This document shows positions 4,962-6,386 of a DNA stretch of 6,386 bases, in pieces (positions within the stretch are counted from its first letter, which is position 1; each line of letters begins with the position of its first letter). The position numbers and the translations under genes were made by a program. Under the pieces are notes generated by a model. The model made no database searches. It was not told where the DNA came from and was given only the letters and a program-made list of their open reading frames with translations. Origin of the DNA: Myroides sp. (GTDB lineage Bacteria > Bacteroidota > Bacteroidia > Flavobacteriales > Flavobacteriaceae); assembly GCA_018384465.1 (NCBI GenBank), contig JAHAYQ010000181.1, positions 1-6,386 of the forward strand, given 5' to 3'.

Positions 4962-6188
4962 TTACACTAATTGTTGTAAAGCTATTTCGAAAGCTTTAGC
5001 AGATATGTTTGTTTTCTCTTTGTGTATGTTGTGAATATTTTCAATTGCTTTTTTGATTGTTTCTGATGTATCGTCAAAAATTTCTTTATCGATAATTGAA
5101 ACTTCACTTTCCATTAAATAAGCAAATACACGAGCCATTCCGCAGTTCGAAATAAAATCTGGAATTAAGCTGATTTTAGAATCCACATGTTCCATAATTG
5201 GTCCAAAGAAAATTTCTTTATCTGCAAACGGTACATTTGCTCCACAAGTAATCACTTCTAAACCAGCGTTTAACATTTGCTCTACTTGCGATTGTTGTAC
5301 TAAGCGTGAAGCTGCACAAGGCGCAAATACATCGGCACCCATAGACCAGATTTTCTCGTTGATTTCATTAAAAGGAATCATGTTATCTGCAACCAATGTA
5401 TTTCCATTTTTGTTCAAGAATAATTCTTTTACTTCTTCAAAAGAATATCCTTCAGGATTCATGATACCACCATCTCTATCAATAATACCAACAACCTTAG
5501 CACCCATTTGAGCAAAGTAATAAGCTGCTGCTGCACCTACGTTTCCAAATCCTTGGATGATTACTTTTTTACCTTTTACATCACCACCAAAAACGGAATA
5601 AAAATGATATACAGAATAAGCAACTCCAAAACCTGTAATTAAATCTCCAACTGCAATTTTTTTATCTGCACTTGGTGTATAGTCTGGATGTGATACTTCT
5701 TTAGAAACTCCTTGTCGTAATTGATTGATACGGTTCTCTTTTTGATCTTCCGTAGCATTGAAATGTCCATTAAACACCCCTTCTTGCGGATGAAGTAACC
5801 CGTATGGTCTCGTCATGGGAATTACTTCGTTAATTTGATCAACATTTAAGTCACCACCTGTACCGTAATAGTTTTTTAGCAAGGGATAAACGGCTTTAAA
5901 CCATCTTTTTAAAACACCTTCTTTACGTGGATCGTTCGGATCGAAATTAATTCCTGATTTAGCTCCGCCAATAGCCGGACCTGCTACCGTAAACTTAACC
6001 TCCATGGTTTTAGCCAACGAAAGTACTTCGTTCATGTCTAAACCTTTACGCATACGTGTACCACCACCGGCTGCACCACCGCGTAACGAGTTAATAACCG
6101 CCCAACCTTCTGCTTCTGTCTCAGAATCAGACCAATGGAAAACTACTTCTGGTTTTTTATTTTCGAACTTTTTTAATAAATCCTTCAT
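4962..6188 (-). CDS. Glu/Leu/Phe/Val family amino-acid dehydrogenase, probably glutamate dehydrogenase
   Basis: Cytosolic NAD(P)-dependent oxidative deaminase of 408 aa, linking an amino acid and its 2-oxo acid plus ammonia. The N-terminal substrate domain shows GGAAGGGTRMRKG (37-49), K65 in MEVKFTVAGPAIGG, the catalytic lysine K77 in GGAKSGI, and D113 in GTGGDLNVD. The Rossmann domain starts near 180 (GDLITGFGVA) with the glycine motif GFGNVG (213-218) and an acidic D237 at the end of the second strand, which favours NAD over NADP. APCAA (289-293) and CGAN (315-318) are further family motifs. The length lies between leucine dehydrogenases (about 365 aa) and hexameric glutamate dehydrogenases (about 420-450 aa), and the GGTRM motif recalls leucine dehydrogenases, so the substrate is not settled by sequence alone. 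It has its own promoter and terminator. The start MKDLLKKFENKKPEVVFHW is chosen because it lies about 28 nt after a perfect -7 box. Confidence 0.93.
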   Translation of the reverse strand: MKDLLKKFENKKPEVVFHWSDSETEAEGWAVINSLRGGAAGGGTRMRKGLDMNEVLSLAKTMEVKFTVAGPAIGGAKSGINFDPNDPRKEGVLKRWFKAVYPLLKNYYGTGGDLNVDQINEVIPMTRPYGLLHPQEGVFNGHFNATEDQKENRINQLRQGVSKEVSHPDYTPSADKKIAVGDLITGFGVAYSVYHFYSVFGGDVKGKKVIIQGFGNVGAAAAYYFAQMGAKVVGIIDRDGGIMNPEGYSFEEVKELFLNKNGNTLVADNMIPFNEINEKIWSMGADVFAPCAASRLVQQSQVEQMLNAGLEVITCGANVPFADKEIFFGPIMEHVDSKISLIPDFISNCGMARVFAYLMESEVSIIDKEIFDDTSETIKKAIENIHNIHKEKTNISAKAFEIALQQLV

Positions 6189-6191
6189 TAT

Positions 6192-6234
6192 ATTGATTAC
6201 TTTTTATTTTCCCCACAAATATAATTGATTACTT
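6192..6234 (-). repeat. 11-bp direct repeat flanking the dehydrogenase -7 element
   Basis: ATTGATTACTT (plus strand) occurs at 6192-6202 and 6224-6234, exactly 32 bp apart, about three helical turns. The upstream copy is part of an inverted repeat AATTGAT-TACTT-ATCAATT (6223-6241) that fills the promoter spacer; the other copy lies between the expected start of transcription and the ATG. The placement suggests a two-site operator, but no regulator is identified. Confidence 0.5.
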
Positions 6235-6247
6235 ATCAATTTAGCAA
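6216..6247 (-). promoter_or_regulatory. Bacteroidota-type promoter of the dehydrogenase gene
   Basis: On the minus strand TTG (plus 6245-6247), a 21-nt spacer and TATATTTG (plus 6216-6223) match the Bacteroidota consensus without a mismatch in the -7 box. Transcription should start near 6210, giving a leader of about 22 nt. The -33 element lies inside the last codons of anmK. Confidence 0.72.
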
Positions 6248-6386
6248 TTAGTTTTTAATAATTCGCTATTAAATATATTACCCGAACAATGATCTTTTGA
6301 TGCTCCTGTAACACTGCTTAATACATTATTAATTTCTTTTATGCGCAAGACACCTAAAAAAGCAAAAATTATGGCTTCTTTAAACT
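6241..6386 (-). CDS. anmK: Anhydro-N-acetylmuramic acid kinase, C-terminal end (partial)
   Basis: The last 47 codons of a gene whose 5' part lies beyond the right edge. The frame reads FKEAIIFAFLGVLRIKEINN, then VLSSVTGASKDHCSGNIFNS and ELLKTNC, and stops at 6241-6243. The pattern KEA-x-x-FAxL, followed by a short linker, then SVTGA and a terminal G-x-I/V-F, is that of the AnmK C-terminus (compare the E. coli ending with EA.AFA.LA, LPSVTGA and GAIFP). AnmK phosphorylates 1,6-anhydro-MurNAc, opening the ring to give MurNAc-6-phosphate during peptidoglycan recycling. The frame has no stop up to the edge. I recall anmK next to this dehydrogenase in flavobacteria, which supports the call. The stop is 53 nt before the dehydrogenase start. 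Confidence 0.85.
   Translation of the reverse strand, partial: FKEAIIFAFLGVLRIKEINNVLSSVTGASKDHCSGNIFNSELLKTNC

Noticed and set aside
6004..6228. Plus-strand frame of 74 codons opposite the dehydrogenase start
   Set aside because: It is antisense to conserved dehydrogenase motifs and runs into the promoter; no independent support.

Overview
This window looks like ordinary chromosomal DNA from a member of the Bacteroidota, most likely the family Flavobacteriaceae. The reasons are: AT-rich DNA; no Shine-Dalgarno sequences before the starts; several Bacteroidota-type promoters (TTG, about 20 bases, then TAnnTTTG); a TonB protein with a flavobacterial-style C-terminal domain; and the pair anmK then amino-acid dehydrogenase, which I recall as a common flavobacterial gene order. 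The genus cannot be fixed from the sequence.

Layout, left to right. Positions 5-281 hold three tRNA genes on the minus strand, transcribed in the order Ser(GCT), Pro(TGG), Arg(TCT) from a well-formed promoter at 316-346. The divergent intergenic region (282-537) is AT-rich and also holds an 11-bp direct repeat and a weaker promoter for the rightward genes. Three plus-strand genes follow: an acetyl-CoA C-acetyltransferase (thiolase, 538-1716) closed by a very strong intrinsic terminator; an SH3-NlpC/P60 cell-wall peptidase (1782-2540); and a DEAD-box-family RNA helicase (2586-3932) with the variant motif II DEFD. A bidirectional terminator (3932-3964) separates these from three minus-strand genes: a TonB-type energy transducer (3974-4855), a Glu/Leu/Phe/Val-family dehydrogenase (4962-6188) with its own terminator and promoter, and the last 47 codons of anmK (6241-6386), cut by the window edge.

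The genes do not form one pathway. They cover translation (tRNAs, RNA helicase), central carbon and nitrogen metabolism (thiolase, dehydrogenase) and envelope work (NlpC/P60 peptidase, TonB, AnmK). Two start codons matter: the longest frames of the peptidase and the helicase run back into a terminator hairpin and a promoter -7 box respectively, so the downstream ATGs at 1782 and 2586 are preferred.

I found no mobile element, CRISPR array, toxin-antitoxin pair or defence locus, and no convincing undescribed system. The points most worth a second look are the terminator sitting just before the peptidase start, the DEFD helicase, the tonB gene without exbB/exbD beside it, and the repeat-rich dehydrogenase promoter.
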